Source: Favolaschia claudopus
Lineage: Eukaryota > Basidiomycota > Agaricomycetes > Agaricales > Mycenaceae
Direction of reading: 5' to 3'
DNA: 64,000 nucleotides
Assembly (NCBI GenBank): GCA_037176885.1
Contig: JAWWNJ010000123.1
Coordinates: 558,001 to 622,000 of the forward strand
The notes under the pieces were generated by a model, which saw only the letters and a list, made by a program, of their open reading frames with translations, did not search any database and was not told where the DNA came from. Position 1 is the first letter of the stretch. The number at the start of each line of letters is the position of its first letter. This document shows, in pieces, positions 10,896-21,845 of the stretch. The translations under genes and the position numbers were made by a program.

Positions 10896-13800
10896 ATGAC
10901 GAGCAATCTTATCGACTTGGGCAACCTTCCTTCCATGGGCTCTATGAGCTCGAACAACCCGTTACTGAACCCCGGTCGTCTCCTCACCATGGTGAACAGT
11001 GGTCTCTTCGCGAATCCTACGGCTTTCGACGGTGCTTTTGACTCGCCGACGCCTCACATCCCCGATACGCCTCTTCAACCCACCGTTCCTTTTAACGCGC
11101 CACCTGCTCGTCACCCGTCTCCGGCACCGCGCCCTTACGTTCCTCAGGCTCGCCCGCAGTATGTTGTGAGCTTGCCGCCGCCGCCGCCTCCTCAGCCGGC
11201 GCAGATGTTGTCTTACCCGTCCTGGCGTCCCACTTCTCTCGCCTCGTGGCCTTCTGCCGACTTCCAACATCCTACACCGGTACCGGCCTCTGTGTCTTCT
11301 CCTCCGGCGTACTTGACGGCTCCTCCCGCTCCTCCTCCTCCTCCTGCAGTCCCCCAGCACTTCTCCTACGTCCCCGAGAGCGACCACAGCTGCAAGGTCA
11401 TCCGCCTGTCGTCTTCTGGGTGAGCGGAGGAGGACAAACTCTCCTTGTGCCGCGGGAATTGGGCCGACTTCGAGCGGAGGATCTTGAATACGTTGGACAT
11501 GCAAGCCGCGTCTGATAAGTACCTCACCGGGCTTTTCCCTTGTCCTGCCCCGGACACTCACCCTCGTCTTCACGCCGCGTGGAACGACAACGACCACGTC
11601 ATTCGTTGTTTACTTCGCGAGGTATCGGACGTGGCGGAGCACGGACACTTCATGCACTACCCCACCGCGGCTGATGCGTGGCGGGCGCTTCGTCTCAGGC
11701 AGACGAACAGCGGCCCCGGTCGGCAGATACGGGCGATGTAGGAAGTCTTCAGCATCGACGACGAGGACCAGGCGACCTTCTCTGCGACCACCAGGCGTAT
11801 TCGGGAGCTCGCCAAGTCCATCTGGGCCTCGGGCATGCCCGACATGGATCATTTCGTGGTTTGCTGCATGCTGAAGGCCCTACAGAAACGCTACCCCACT
11901 CTCGCCGAGGGCTTCGTCACCAACGACGGGCTCACTTCCACCATTATCGAAGGTCGTCTCGACTTCAAAGAGTCGATGCCCACCTCCAGCTCGTCGAATC
12001 TCACCGCATACACCGCGACTCCCGCTCTTCCCGCCATTCAAGCTGCGCCGACTCCCTACGTCGCGGCCCCGGCGAGTTCGGCGCGGGTGAGGGAGATATG
12101 CGTGAATACGACCTGCAGGAATCCGTCCTCGCATACCTGGCCCTTCTGTATCGCGCCGGGGGGTGGGATGGCTGGGAAGTCTGTCGACGAGGCGAAGACG
12201 GCGCAGTCAGCGGATCGTCGCAAGACGAAGCCCCAGAATAACGCGGAGACGCAGAAGAACATGCAGAAACAGATCAAATACAAACCCAACGGCGAGGCCT
12301 ACACCTTGCTCTTCGGGCGCGAAGTCCCCATTCCTCCCTCCGTGTTGACGCAGCCCGCAGCACCCGTGCCTTCGGCGCCTGTTGCTGCCGCTGCTACTTC
12401 TATGACCCTCGTTACCGACGACATTGATGCCATGACCGACGCCGACTGGGGTACTTACGCCGCCACCGACGACCTCCACGTCAGCGTTTCCTTCGACGCG
12501 CCTGTTTACGCCCTTGCCTCCGACGGAGACGATTTCGCTATATTTGCCGACTCTGGCGCTAATGTCCATATTTCCCCTTACCGCACCGACTTCTCTTCGT
12601 TCAGGTCAATTCCCTCTCGCCCTATCAAGGGGGTCGGCGCCTCCATCGAAGCTGTCGGCATCGGTAGTATAATCACCGATAAATTTACACTCGAGAACGT
12701 ACTGTACGTTCCTAATGCCCATCTCCGCCTTTGCTCTGTCATCCACTTCGCGAAATCCTGCGCCTTTCCATTAAACTTCACTCCCGACGGCCTGCGCGTC
12801 CTCGATTCCACCGAGACCCTCGTTTGTCTCGGCAGACCAATTCCTGGCCGTGAACTCTATCAACTCGACTGCTCCCTCGCCTCTCCCACCGCTGCCTCCG
12901 CCGTATCCACCCCTCGATCCCTACACAGCTGGCACCTACGCTTCAGCCACGCCAACCACCAAGCGTGCGCCGATAGCTACCAGCACAGTTTAGTCGACGG
13001 TATGGATGTCGATGTCTCGGTTGATCCTCCCACTTGTGTTGACTGTATCCTCGGGAAACAGGAACACGCGTCGATCCCCTCCGTTCGTGAGGCCACCGAT
13101 ACAAAGGCGACGCGGCGGTTGCAGAAGATTTTCGTCGATCTGAGTGGGTCGTTTGGGACGAAGTCGAGGAGCGGTAACGAGTATATTCTGGACGTCGTCG
13201 ATGACCATTCTACGCGCGGGTGGTGTATTCCTATCCCTACTAAATCCGATGCGTTCCTCCATCTCAAAGCCTGGGTGATCATCATGGAGACGCGCACCGG
13301 TGACCGCGTCGGCACCATCAACATCGACAACGGCGAGTTGAAGTCGCTCGAGATGGAGGCTTGGTGCCTGAGTAAGGGGATTGAGCTACGATTCACGGCA
13401 CCCTACACGTCGGCGCAGAATGGGAAGGTCGAGCGTTTCCATAGGGTGATGCACGAGAAGGGTAGGGCGATGCGTATTTCTTGCGGGGCACCTAACCACT
13501 TGTGGGATGAGTTTGTTGTCACAGCCGCCTACCTGCACGCACGCACACCTAGCAAGGCCGCTGGTCGTCGCACTCCCCACGAGCTCTTTGAGGGGGTGAA
13601 GCCGAACGTTTCCCACCTAATGTTGCCGTTACTCGGAAAGTCGAGTTCCGACTCGTTGAGTCGACTTCCGAACCGAGTCGACTTGACCAAGTCGACTTGG
13701 TCACTTGGAGTCGACTTCTTCAAACAAAAATCCAAATTGCTCAAACACACCTCTAGACCTCGTAAAAATTCGAATGGTGAAAGTTGATTTTTTGGCTTGT

Positions 13801-14311
13801 CACAGAATGTCACGGCCCTGTCATGGTGTCACGGAGATCACAAAATTTTTGATGTCCCCAATCGCTTCTCCGGGCCGCAAGAGACCACCTCCCTTGGACC
13901 CAACTTGAGTCACTCGAGTCGACCTCAAGTCAATTACATCGACTCGACTTGACTCGGCTTAAATCGACTCCGCAAGTCGACTTGGAGTCAGTTTAACCCA
14001 AGTCGCGGCAACATTATTCCCACCTTCGTGAGATCGGTTGTCGCGCTTTCGTATTGCACGAGACGCACAATCCGAAGCTCAACCCCTGGTCGTTTGAGTG
14101 CATCTTGATTGGCTACGCTCCTCACGCCAAGGCCTATCGTTGCTGGCATAGGACAAGAGGGCGAGTTTTCAATTCAATAAACGTTAAATTCATCGAAAGT
14201 GGACAGGTCCATAAAGTCAAGTGGATTAAAGATCGCCTTTGCGAGCTTCGATCCCTACCTCCCGTCGAGCCCACCGCCAACGTTCCTTTCATGATGCTCC
14301 AAAACTTCTAA
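10896..14311 (+). pseudogene. Ty1/copia gag-pol polyprotein, truncated and interrupted
   Basis: A single frame runs from the ATG at 10896 and encodes a proline-rich N-terminus and a Gag domain (WADFERRILNTLDMQAASDK). A protease follows with FADSGANVHISP (about 12544-12580), then a pre-integrase Zn region with HLRFSHANH and CVDCILGKQEH. The integrase core has FVDLSGSFG, then INIDNGELKS, then an NGKVERFHRVMHEKGRA block holding the catalytic Glu. Two in-frame stops break it, TGA at 11421-11423 and TAG at 11739-11741. At 13618 a MITE interrupts the integrase; the frame resumes exactly after the MITE at 14025 (REIGCRAFVLHETHNPK) and ends with a stop at about 14309. Reverse transcriptase and RNase H are missing, and no LTR pair was found. 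The coding GC content is higher than in the flanking DNA. Confidence 0.92.
13610..14024. mobile_element. 399-bp hAT-like MITE inserted in the copia integrase
   Basis: The element is 13618-14016. Its 11-bp ends TAATGTTGCCG and CGGCAACATTA are perfect inverted repeats. The flanks carry the 8-bp duplication TTCCCACC at 13610-13617 and 14017-14024. Removing the element and one duplication restores the integrase frame (PNVSH|LREIGC). Both subterminal regions are packed with AAGTCGACTT/GAGTCGACTT-like motifs in both orientations, resembling transposase-binding clusters of hAT elements. No coding capacity. Confidence 0.95.
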
Positions 14312-14548
14312 AAGTTAAGGTATACATCACGTGCATCAGTGTGACAACTTCCTTTTTCGGAGGCTTTCGAAAGAAATACCTATAAAATCATCCGTACGCT
14401 AGATTAACTCAAATCCTTCGACCAGTTTTTGGAAAATCGATGTATATTTCATTCTACGGCGAAAAAACGGGAAAATAATTAGACTTGTTCCCGGAATTAT
14501 CAAATCTGTCTCCGAGACCGCACGTTTCCGCCCTGCGCCCCGTCTCAA

Positions 14549-16402
14549 TTGCCTATGGGGGCGTACTCGAAGACAAAAAAGACTCGCGCAGCTAATCTAC
14601 TCAACAATATCACCAATGGGACCAAGCGCGTGTGGGAGGAAGTCAGCCCCAAGAAGATAGCAAAATGGCTGTCGCCGAGAAAAAGGCATAAGGAGAATAT
14701 TGACGCGATGGTACGTGTTAAACACCTTCAGATACATTGTCACATACTTCACTACCATCCAGGAGGTGGAAAACACGCTGAATGAACTTGAAGACACGTT
14801 AATTAATAGGCTCGTGACCAGCCTGCCTACAATTTGCAACGGATTTTACATGAGGGAGGGGCCGTTGCTGTAGGCAGGCTGGTACTTCTCGGGCCCCGCC
14901 AAAGGGCGGGGCCGGAGTTTGAAATCTGTGGCTGGCGGCATCATTTTGCTCCTGCTCCACAGAAGAAACTCCATTTTCCTCGAAAAAAGTGGTGCAATGC
15001 ATTCGAGGATAAGGATTCTTGATGCTGGTAGACTAATTTGTATATTTCTGTGCCTGAGGGTGAAGAAAATATGTAGCGGGAACACAGTGAGTCACAACTT
15101 GTCACAGCACTGCCGAACTTCGGCACCTGCCAATCATTTCAAACTCCGGCCCCGCCCTTTGGCGGGGCCCGAGAAGTACCAGCCTGCCTACGGTAACGGA
15201 CCACCCCCAATATAAAACCCGTTGCAAATCGTAGGCAGGCTGGTAACGAGCCTAGTTAATTAACACAATTCACGCGTTTGACGCGTCGAGTGATTATCCA
15301 GCCTTTTCAGATCCATTTACCGCGTCCCTCCATTCATTTTCTGTTCCCGGCTCACCCGAATCTATCCATGGCGCGCCAGCAGCGCGTGAGTTCCTCTGGA
15401 AGCTTCCCAAACTGCCGTAGCCGACAGTGGAAGAAGTTGACGATGAAGATGACTTGTGCTTGGACTCGGATTCCGATATCGATGATCATCAATCGACACA
15501 CACCTTTCCTGCTCGTCGGCAAAGTCGCCGCCAATCCCCGGACAAGCCTGCAGATGGTACGCTCGATGATCCCCGAGACTCGGATGTACCCGAGGATGAA
15601 GACGAGCTCTTGGCGACATCGCCCGGTTTTGATGACAGTTATCCACGCCCATACGCTCCCCGGTCCTTTCTAGACCGGGTTAATGAACAGGCTACGCGCC
15701 CCGCAGTACACCGTCGAGCCCCAGATCTTGGACAGGCAAGGGCTGCATTGGATTGTCTTCAGAAATTTTTGCGTGGAGAACTTCGTGGCACAGACCTCTT
15801 TGGACTTCGTGGAGTTGGCTATGAAGATCCAAACATCAGTCCGTTCACCCGCAACCGGCTCATAGGTATAAGAATAAGAACCATGCTCAATTTCTATGCT
15901 ACATACTCCTGGCATCGGCACCTATGCTCAATGGGGGGAGTCAGCCAAATTAGCAGCTTGCGGGCTCGGACGAGGGCCACATTGTGCTCGGGTCTTAGCT
16001 GCCTTATCACGGCAATTCATTCCGGATCGCGAAGTTCTGGATGTAAACCCCTACGGTGACTGGAATGAGAGTATGCTGGCGGATGAAGACCTTGCGAACG
16101 ATCTAAGGCTTCATTTACAAGGTCTTGGGAACGAGACTACTGCCGATAACATTGTGGAATACCTGAATGATCCAGCTGTACGTGTAGAGCATGGGATCGA
16201 CAAGCCCGTGTCACTGACAACGGCACGCCGTTACCTCGACGAGTTGGGATACAGGTGCAATTCAATTCGTTGCGGCATTAAGTATGTTCTCATCATTTGA
16301 AACTTCAGATTTAAAGCTGCCAAGAAAGGGCAGTATGTTGACGGACATGAGCGTCCCGAGGTTGTCTATTATCGAGATAATATCTATCTACCTCGCCTCT
16401 TT
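14549..16402 (+). pseudogene. Fungal DDE-type transposase, interrupted
   Basis: The start region reads MGAYSKTKKTRAANLLNNIT and SPKKIAKWLSPRKRHKENID. A 53-base intron (GTACGTG to CATCCAG, about 14710-14762) follows. A 467-bp TIR element occupies 14798-15264. The frame then continues in acidic low-complexity sequence (VEEVDDEDDLCLDSDSDID, about 15430-15490) and the conserved block AACGLGRGPHCARVLAALSR, NPYGDWNESMLADEDLANDL, KPVSLTTARRYLDELGYR, intron, KKGQYVDGHERPEVVYYRDN (about 15950-16385). That last pair of motifs is characteristic of a DDE transposase family widespread in mushrooms; I cannot name the superfamily with certainty. After LPRLFER (about 16402) the sequence changes abruptly into a LINE reverse transcriptase, so the catalytic C-terminal domain is lost. 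Frameshifts occur between the acidic part and the conserved block. Confidence 0.75.
14798..15264. mobile_element. 467-bp element with about 130-bp terminal inverted repeats
   Basis: GTTAATTAA...TAGGCTCGT.ACCAGCCTGCC at 14798-14828 is mirrored at 15233-15264. Near-identical inverted sequence continues to about 14930 on the left and 15137 on the right. The arms include a GGCCCCGCCAAAGGGCGGGGCC hairpin and a second internal copy of GTAGGCAGGCTGGT, so each arm is itself foldable. The central part (about 14931-15136) is unique and non-coding. No target duplication could be fixed. The element lies within the DDE transposase relic and interrupts its frame. Confidence 0.85.
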
Positions 16403-17370
16403 GAGCGGTAAAGTAGTATCCACTCTAACTTTCGACATAAAGGGGTACTTTGACTGCATTAACCACCAGCACTTGCTCAATGAACTCCGCCGCAAACGAA
16501 TCCCCCTTGAATATATTAAATGGGTCGCCACTTTCCTTGAAGACCGACAAGCGGCCCTGTGCATCGACGGACGGCGCTGCCGGATGAAACCAGTAAAAAA
16601 CGGCACCCCCCAAGGCTCCCCGGTGTCACCGATCTTAGCAGCGTTTTACACTGCGGAGCTGCTGGAGAAGTTCAAAAAATTGGGCACGGCGGTAAACCGC
16701 TTACCTCTTCCGGATAGTCCTTCTGACACAACGCTTTCCATGTATGTCACGATGGACGGACCTACGTCGCGTCGGATTCTCTCGAGACCAACAACGAGTT
16801 TCTGGCCAAAGCCTGGATAATCAGTGATCAGTGCCTAGAGAAGAAAGAGCTCACGACGGACGACGACAAACGGGAACTTCAACACTTGTTGGCTCAACGG
16901 TCACGCCTTCCCCAACGGTGAAATGGCTCGGTGTTTACCCTTGACTCCCCCTAAACTTCAACCACCACGTCCGCTCGCTAACGGCCAGGGGCGAGAACAA
17001 AGTTAATGGCCTTACCATGTTGTCCAACACGGTGAAAGGCCTCTCCCAAGTCCACCTCCAGCACCTCTACAAAGCGTGCGTAATCCCCACCATGACGTAC
17101 GCCAGCGCAGTGTGGTGGACGGGGAAGAAAGAACACCTAAAACGCCTTGAACGAGTCCAACGCCGGGCCCTACGGCTCATTTGCGCAGCCTTCCGGACGT
17201 CCCCAATCAACGCTCTAGAAATCGAGGCGTCGATCCCCCCCATCCGCCTGGCTCTCGACGAGCCAAACCGCCGCACGGCACTTCGATTTAACAGGCTGAG
17301 TACACATAATCCTGTCATCTAGCGGCTAAACGACGATTGGAGACAGGCGCATTGACCTGAGCCCGCTAGC
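16403..17370 (+). pseudogene. 5'-truncated Tad-like LINE reverse transcriptase fragment
   Basis: Translation gives the reverse transcriptase palm: GKVVSTLTFDIKGYFDCINH, LLNELRRKRIPLEYIKWVAT, NGTPQGSPVSPILAAFYTAE. A C-terminal part follows: VNGLTMLSNTVKGLSQVHLQ, ACVIPTMTYASAVWWTGKKE, LKRLERVQRRALRLICAAFR. The catalytic Y-x-D-D box near 16745 is destroyed: tatgtcacgatgga reads YVTMDG and looks like a one-base deletion in a YVDDG codon run. Further frameshifts and stops follow up to about 17010. The N-terminal endonuclease half is absent. The left junction falls inside the DDE transposase relic, which is consistent with a 5'-truncated LINE insertion. No poly-A tail or TSD was identified. Confidence 0.85.
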
Positions 17371-17797
17371 GTTAAGAGGATAGACATGTACGCACGGTCA
17401 CAGGCATAACGGAGTATACATGATTCCAACCCATGTTTAAAAATGATGAGGCCCCAATCGACTCCACTTGCATCAAAACTGGTAAATAGTGTGGTCTCTC
17501 CAACTCACCCGATAACTCAAATTCAACCCCAATTTGGCAGTGTTTGGAACTTGCTGTCACCCGTGGGACATTATTGATGCCATGTTTTTTGCCCTCAAAC
17601 AATGTCTGATGAGACTAAAAACTGCTTTTGAGGGTTGTAACAACTTCAAATTTGACCTAAAGCCTCTGGATCATAGGGGGTGGAAGTAAATTTAGTCCTT
17701 TAGTAAGGATTCGTCCCTCAAGATGAAGACCATTTTAATATTGGTGTAGCTCGCAGTGGGAATGCATTCTGGGAACACTTTCAGTGCTAGACCTTGT
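17371..17797. other. Non-coding, one repeat fragment
   Basis: No gene seen. A fragment at about 17440-17483 (ATGATGAGGCCCCAATCGAC, then TCCACTTGCATCAAAA) matches the interior of the TA-flanked MITE at about 32341-32380, so this is probably a relic of that MITE family. Confidence 0.55.
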
Positions 17798-18115
17798 ATT
17801 AGAGCGTTTGTGCTAAGCGGCGGGGACGCTTGACAGGCATGTGGAGCGGGGTCGCTTCGCTAAAGCCAGGTCGCTCGCATTTCCTCAGAACAGAAGACTC
17901 TGTTGGGCTTGAAACTCGGTACAGTGTCAGAAAGGACCCTTAAGAGTGCCTATCTCAGTGCGTTTAATATTCTGCGGGCTGAGTCCTGTTTAAACGACGA
18001 TTTGTTAGCGACCTGGCGGGAATGACGTAGTTGGTTGAAGCGTCTCAGCACTATACAGCGATCCCGCGGCACATGCCTGTCAAGCGGGCCAGCCGCTCCG
18101 CACAAACGCTCTATT
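17798..18115. mobile_element. 312-bp MITE with about 40-bp terminal inverted repeats
   Basis: AGAGCGTTTGTGC at 17801 and GCACAAACGCTCT ending at 18112 are exact inverted repeats. Homology continues through GCTTGACAGGCATGTG on both sides. The flanks share ATT (17798-17800, 18113-18115); alternatively a TA duplication with ends GAGCGTTTGTGC fits equally well. This leaves Harbinger-like and Tc1/mariner-like origins open. Non-coding. Confidence 0.8.
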
Positions 18116-18131
18116 TAGACAACGATATCCG

Positions 18132-18290
18132 AGCTCCATATTCTAAAATATTCAATTAAATTCGATTAAATATGATTATTCTATGATTATAATACGTTAC
18201 AATACCCTTACGATTAAATATGGGCTGAATCCTCAAGATTCTATTACGATTACAGTACATTATGGGTCGGAAGCGTATTTAATCATAATG
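18132..18290. repeat. AT-rich TATTC/GATTA repeat
   Basis: Runs of ATTCAATTAAATTCGATTAA-type sequence with AATACGTTACAATAC. It resembles, in inverted order, the AT-rich segment at about 38595-38760 (a TTTTAGAATATG end, an AATCAGCCC-like block, and a TAC-rich middle). Probably two diverged copies of one AT-rich element. Confidence 0.45.
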
Positions 18291-18991
18291 TTCCAGCCTT
18301 AAACCACATCATGAAATTCAAGATGGCTTTCATGATGCTCAGAAACCCATTTTTACAATAGTTGTTGAGCATATGAATTCATGACAAAACGTCATGAATT
18401 TCATCATGCAAGACTGTCAAATTTTTGCCAAGTCCACGAGCCAGGTTGTTGAGTGCCATTATGCACTCAATATTCTACTCACACATCATCTAACCCTCCC
18501 GAATGTAAAGAGGGGTCGAAGAAGGTAGCTCAGGAATATCTGTAACGGGTTCAGTAGTCGGACTCACTCGATGTAGCTGCATATATGGTCTAACAAGCTC
18601 TTGCCAGTAAATCCATCTTGGCTGACTTGGATGTAAGATGGAGAGCGTGGGAACCCCGCACCCTTATGTCAGCAGTCACAGTGTAATCTGTCACGCATTT
18701 ATACCGCCATTTAGGGCCAAGGTTTTTCATAGAAACGGAAGTTACAGATAGTTCGGTGACAATCAGGTTTGGAGGAAAATAACTATTTGTTAGGTCAATT
18801 GTCAGGCTGACAGTCAGACCTGTCAATTGACAATTGACAATTAGGTAATCACCTATATCGGGAAATTTCGTATGTACCAGCTGCAAAGGTGAAAGGGAGG
18901 ATGTAGCTGCCTTCCCACTGACAATATTCCTTGATCTTTGACATTCAGTGAGTGTCTTGTAGTTTTTCTATCTGAATGAGGACAAATATGA
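18291..18991. other. Hairpin-rich non-coding stretch
   Basis: Contains CATCATGAAA/TTTCATGATG (18307-18337), GAATTCATGAC/GTCATGAATT (about 18376-18401) and overlapping CAATTGACA/TGTCAATTG arms around 18795-18840. The 37 bases at about 18629-18665 (GTAAGATGGAGAGCGTGGGA onward) are repeated inverted at about 20909-20945, possibly marking the ends of an older 2.3-kb insertion. No gene supported. Confidence 0.5.
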
Positions 18992-19838
18992 GGTTCGAGA
19001 GAGTTGATTCAATTCCGCCTCCACGTGCGAACCCAATCGGGAAATATCTTTCGGCGGACGAGGCAGTGCATTTGATGTGTCGGGCTCTCGGCGATTGCCG
19101 GCACAGCCTGAAGACTTGTTATCTCGACGAAGCAACGTTTGCGACGAGTCGTTGGATGGGTCAGAGATGATAAGTACATTGAAATTCAAAGGATATAGGG
19201 ATAGAGAATATAACATTGACAGTATACGAGAACAAGGTACATAACGAGAGTCGGGACAAGTCGAGAGTAAGCGTATGGAAATGACGGGAGGTGGGCTTGG
19301 GAATCGGGACGAAGCGAGGGTAGGAGGAGGACCAATATGTAGGCAGAGTGCGGTAGCAAAAGATGAGGGAGTTGCCTCCTCAGAAGCGGACGGCAAAGGC
19401 GGGGCGGCGTGAGGGCAGCAGGGCGTGCTTTTGAGGATCTCGCGTTGGGCGAGAGCAGCCCTGTTCAGAGCCAAGGGCATGGGGAGGATGTTGCTGATGT
19501 TGCTGACAGAGGATACAACTGTCCAGTTGAGGTGGCGTGATTGACGAGCGGCGGCGAGGAGCGGCGAGCTCACATTTACATAGTCGAGACCAGAGCGATG
19601 ACGAAGAGAGGGCGTCAACACGACTTGTGAGGGCAGCGGTAGCCGCGGGAGCGGACTTGACGGAGGCGAGAGAAGATTGGAGGCAGCGCAGGGAGGAGAT
19701 GGTGGTGGGAGAAGGCAAGGGTGCGCGTTGTGTGGCCTTGCTTGTCACCTCCGCCATCAGACCGGCCGCCGAGGGACCGAGAAAAGTTTCCCGATTGGGA
19801 AGTCATGTGGAGGCGGAATTGCACGAGTGGTTCGAGAG
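18992..19838. mobile_element. 827-bp MULE-like non-autonomous element with 10-bp TSD
   Basis: The element is 19002-19828, flanked by the perfect 10-bp duplication GGTTCGAGAG (18992-19001 and 19829-19838). The ends are imperfect inverted repeats of about 45 bases: AGTTGATTCAATTCCGCCTC on the left and ACTCGTGCAATTCCGCCTCC on the right strand, followed on both sides by CCCAATCGGGAAA and TCGG. A TSD of 9-11 bp is typical of Mutator-like elements. Open frames inside (one of 217 codons on the minus strand) show only low-complexity Ser/Pro/Arg sequence and no transposase motif. Confidence 0.85.
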
Positions 19839-20946
19839 TCCACTGTCACAGACTAGTCACCCGTCACACTGGCAGACGGATCACTGACGGAGGGGTTGAA
19901 TCAAAATCATCAAATATGCCATCACAACACTGGGATTTTCTGAACTCTTCGACGAGATGCTCACGGCCTCAGGGAAAGCCATAGTCTAGTTTTGGTTGTC
20001 ACGCGTTAGCCGTAGGTCACAGTTCGATCGTGAAGCTTGTTTTACACCGAAAACAGAGAAAGATGTGTAAAATTTCTGTCAGGACAGATACCTTGCCTTC
20101 CAAACTCAAACTTTGTCTCTTCACTTTTTTCTTTCTTGTCGTGGCAGCATCGAGGAGAGGAAATCAAAGCTCGACATTTTCGGACAAGCAGCACAGCCAC
20201 AATTGAAGCAAGGCTCAAAATAGCAAATCTTAGCGCCCAATGCTACTTTATGGTACCCAGAAAGCTTGAGGATACAGAATTGACTACTTCAGCAGACCAA
20301 GACAATATGTAGCTTCCCCAGACGTTGCGCAAATTCAAGTAGGGGACTTCCATTTTGGGTCTTTCCTAATCCGGAACGCTGACCTACGGCTAAGGGGTGA
20401 CATATAGAATCAGACCCTATATCAGGTTATTTTTCCCGTCCCAAAATTCTAAAAAAAAATAACCTCGGGATATAGGGTCTGACTAGGGAGACTATAGACT
20501 TACAGAGCAGTAGATGGCATTCGATGAAGAGTTTTGACCAAAAAAGCCTCAGGAGAAAGGATATAACCGGGTGTGACATTAGTGTGACATTTTCAAGGAA
20601 GTGTTGCAATCGTGTTTTCCCGTCAAGCGGCGCGTTTTCCAAAAATTCGAAAGATTTGGAATGCACTGCCACAGCACTGCCACCTCGGCCCGCCCCGGCG
20701 CATGCTTTGATCATGTTGTGGGCAGCTCGGCAGCAACAAAGGGGAGTCTAGTGGTGTAGTATGCACATTAAGGACCGTTTCGAGGATCTAAGCAGGATTG
20801 TAGGTAGGGATAAGGGCTCCCAGCCCTCAAAAAAGGCTAAAATAAATAATTTTTCGTTCCGAACCTCGAGATTTGGAACCTCCCACGGTCACATGGGCTG
20901 CTTATGTACATCAGGGTGCGGGGTTCCCACGCTCTCCATCTTACTG
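19839..20946. other. Non-coding, one strong hairpin
   Basis: No gene recognised. At 20411-20484 an inverted repeat pairs ATCAGACCCTATATC..AGGTTATTTTT with AAAAATAACCTCGGGATATAGGGTCTGA. The inverted partner of 18629-18665 lies at about 20909-20945. Confidence 0.5.
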
Positions 20947-21032
20947 TAACTTAGGCACCTGGCTTCAGTTCGTAGCGACAGGCTGAGGTCACGCGTTCGA
21001 CTCTGTCTGGTGGCTAGATATTTCTTTCACAC

Positions 21033-21268
21033 AAGCTTAAGCACCCCGCCTTCGGCAGGGCCGGCTCGCTGCGCTCGCGTCCCTCCCTACGGCTGGTGCA
21101 CAGCTTGTCGGGGCTCCGCCCCAAACCCCCCGTGTTTTTTTGCTGGATTCTGTGCCCTCGGCGCCGCACTGCCGCTCGCTGAACTCGCGGCGCGCGGCGC
21201 CGGGGACCCCGTGATTTTCTGTCAAAAGTCACGTTACTAACGTCACCTTGTGTTTTCATGTATAGGAT
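21033..21268 (+). repeat. GC-rich dispersed repeat, copy 1
   Basis: It matches 22929-23150 in the same orientation. Both have ACAAGCTT, GGCTCGCTGCGCTCG-like tracts, CACAGCTTGT.GGGGCT, GCCCCAAACCCC, and a shared tail GTGATTTTCTGTCAAAAGTC followed by ACG..ACT and TATAGGAT. The middle differs by an indel. Non-coding; possibly a SINE or MITE family with a conserved 3' tail. Confidence 0.7.
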
Positions 21269-21399
21269 TTTTGCTCCTTTTCGGCGCCAAAAATCATGAG
21301 CCCCATTGGGGCGTGGGGAAATGCACATGATGTTACAGCCGTGACAAAACCGAGGTCCGGGTCGAACCCCGCCAACAATTTCAGACTATTTCGCTCTAT

Positions 21400-21845
21400 T
21401 TCGGCGGTAGAAAGCGCATCTCAACCAGTATCCTCCACTACCACAGCCAGCAGAGCAATCCTTCACACGAGTTCTCAATCACTTTCTTTGAAGCCCCCAA
21501 ACGGATCGTGTAAGCTGACGCCGCGCACCTAAGCAGAACTAACTCGCCAAAATTCGAACAGCCATAACTCATACTTCTCACACACCCAGCACTACCGGGG
21601 CAGATGATGCACATTCGTCAAGTATCGGAGCATCATCTCAAGTAACAGGATGTAAGTCATTTTCGGGACTTCAGGCACTTCGTGTTGATGGTTGAGTTCT
21701 GTCAGCACGTAATCCAGTGACCAGCCCGTCGACGCCAACTTGTTCATGCACTGTGGATGATGAAACAAGGGTGTGCGGAAACCAAAAAAAAATACCTATG
21801 GCTGTTTTTTTTCGAACCGACCTTTTGGCTGAACCACCCTACCAC
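21400..21845 (+). CDS. Possible Ser/Thr-rich gene fragment, product unknown
   Basis: Three segments chain in one frame over standard-looking introns. The first reads VSSTTTASRAILHTSSQSLS and ends at 21507. The second (21590-21651) reads TTGADDAHSSSIGASSQVTG. The third (21706-21845) reads NPVTSPSTPTCSCTVDDETR and PMAVFFRTDLLAEPPYH, then meets a GTAAGC donor. The introns are 82 and 54 bases. I do not recognise the product. No start or stop exon was resolved and the piece sits between repeats, so it may be a gene relic or chance. Confidence 0.25.

Noticed and set aside
10962..11597. 211-codon Arg-rich frame antisense to the copia Gag
   Set aside because: A mirror of the proline-rich GC-rich Gag coding sequence; no independent evidence.
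18968..19621. 217-codon open frame on the minus strand
   Set aside because: It crosses the left border of the MULE-like element, is low in complexity and has no motif; part of it is simply the inverted end repeat.
20945..21375. tRNA-like B boxes (GCGTTCGACTC near 20995; GGGTCGAACCCC near 21355)
   Set aside because: No cloverleaf could be folded around either: T-stem and acceptor stems do not pair. They may be parts of a SINE-like repeat but not tRNA genes.
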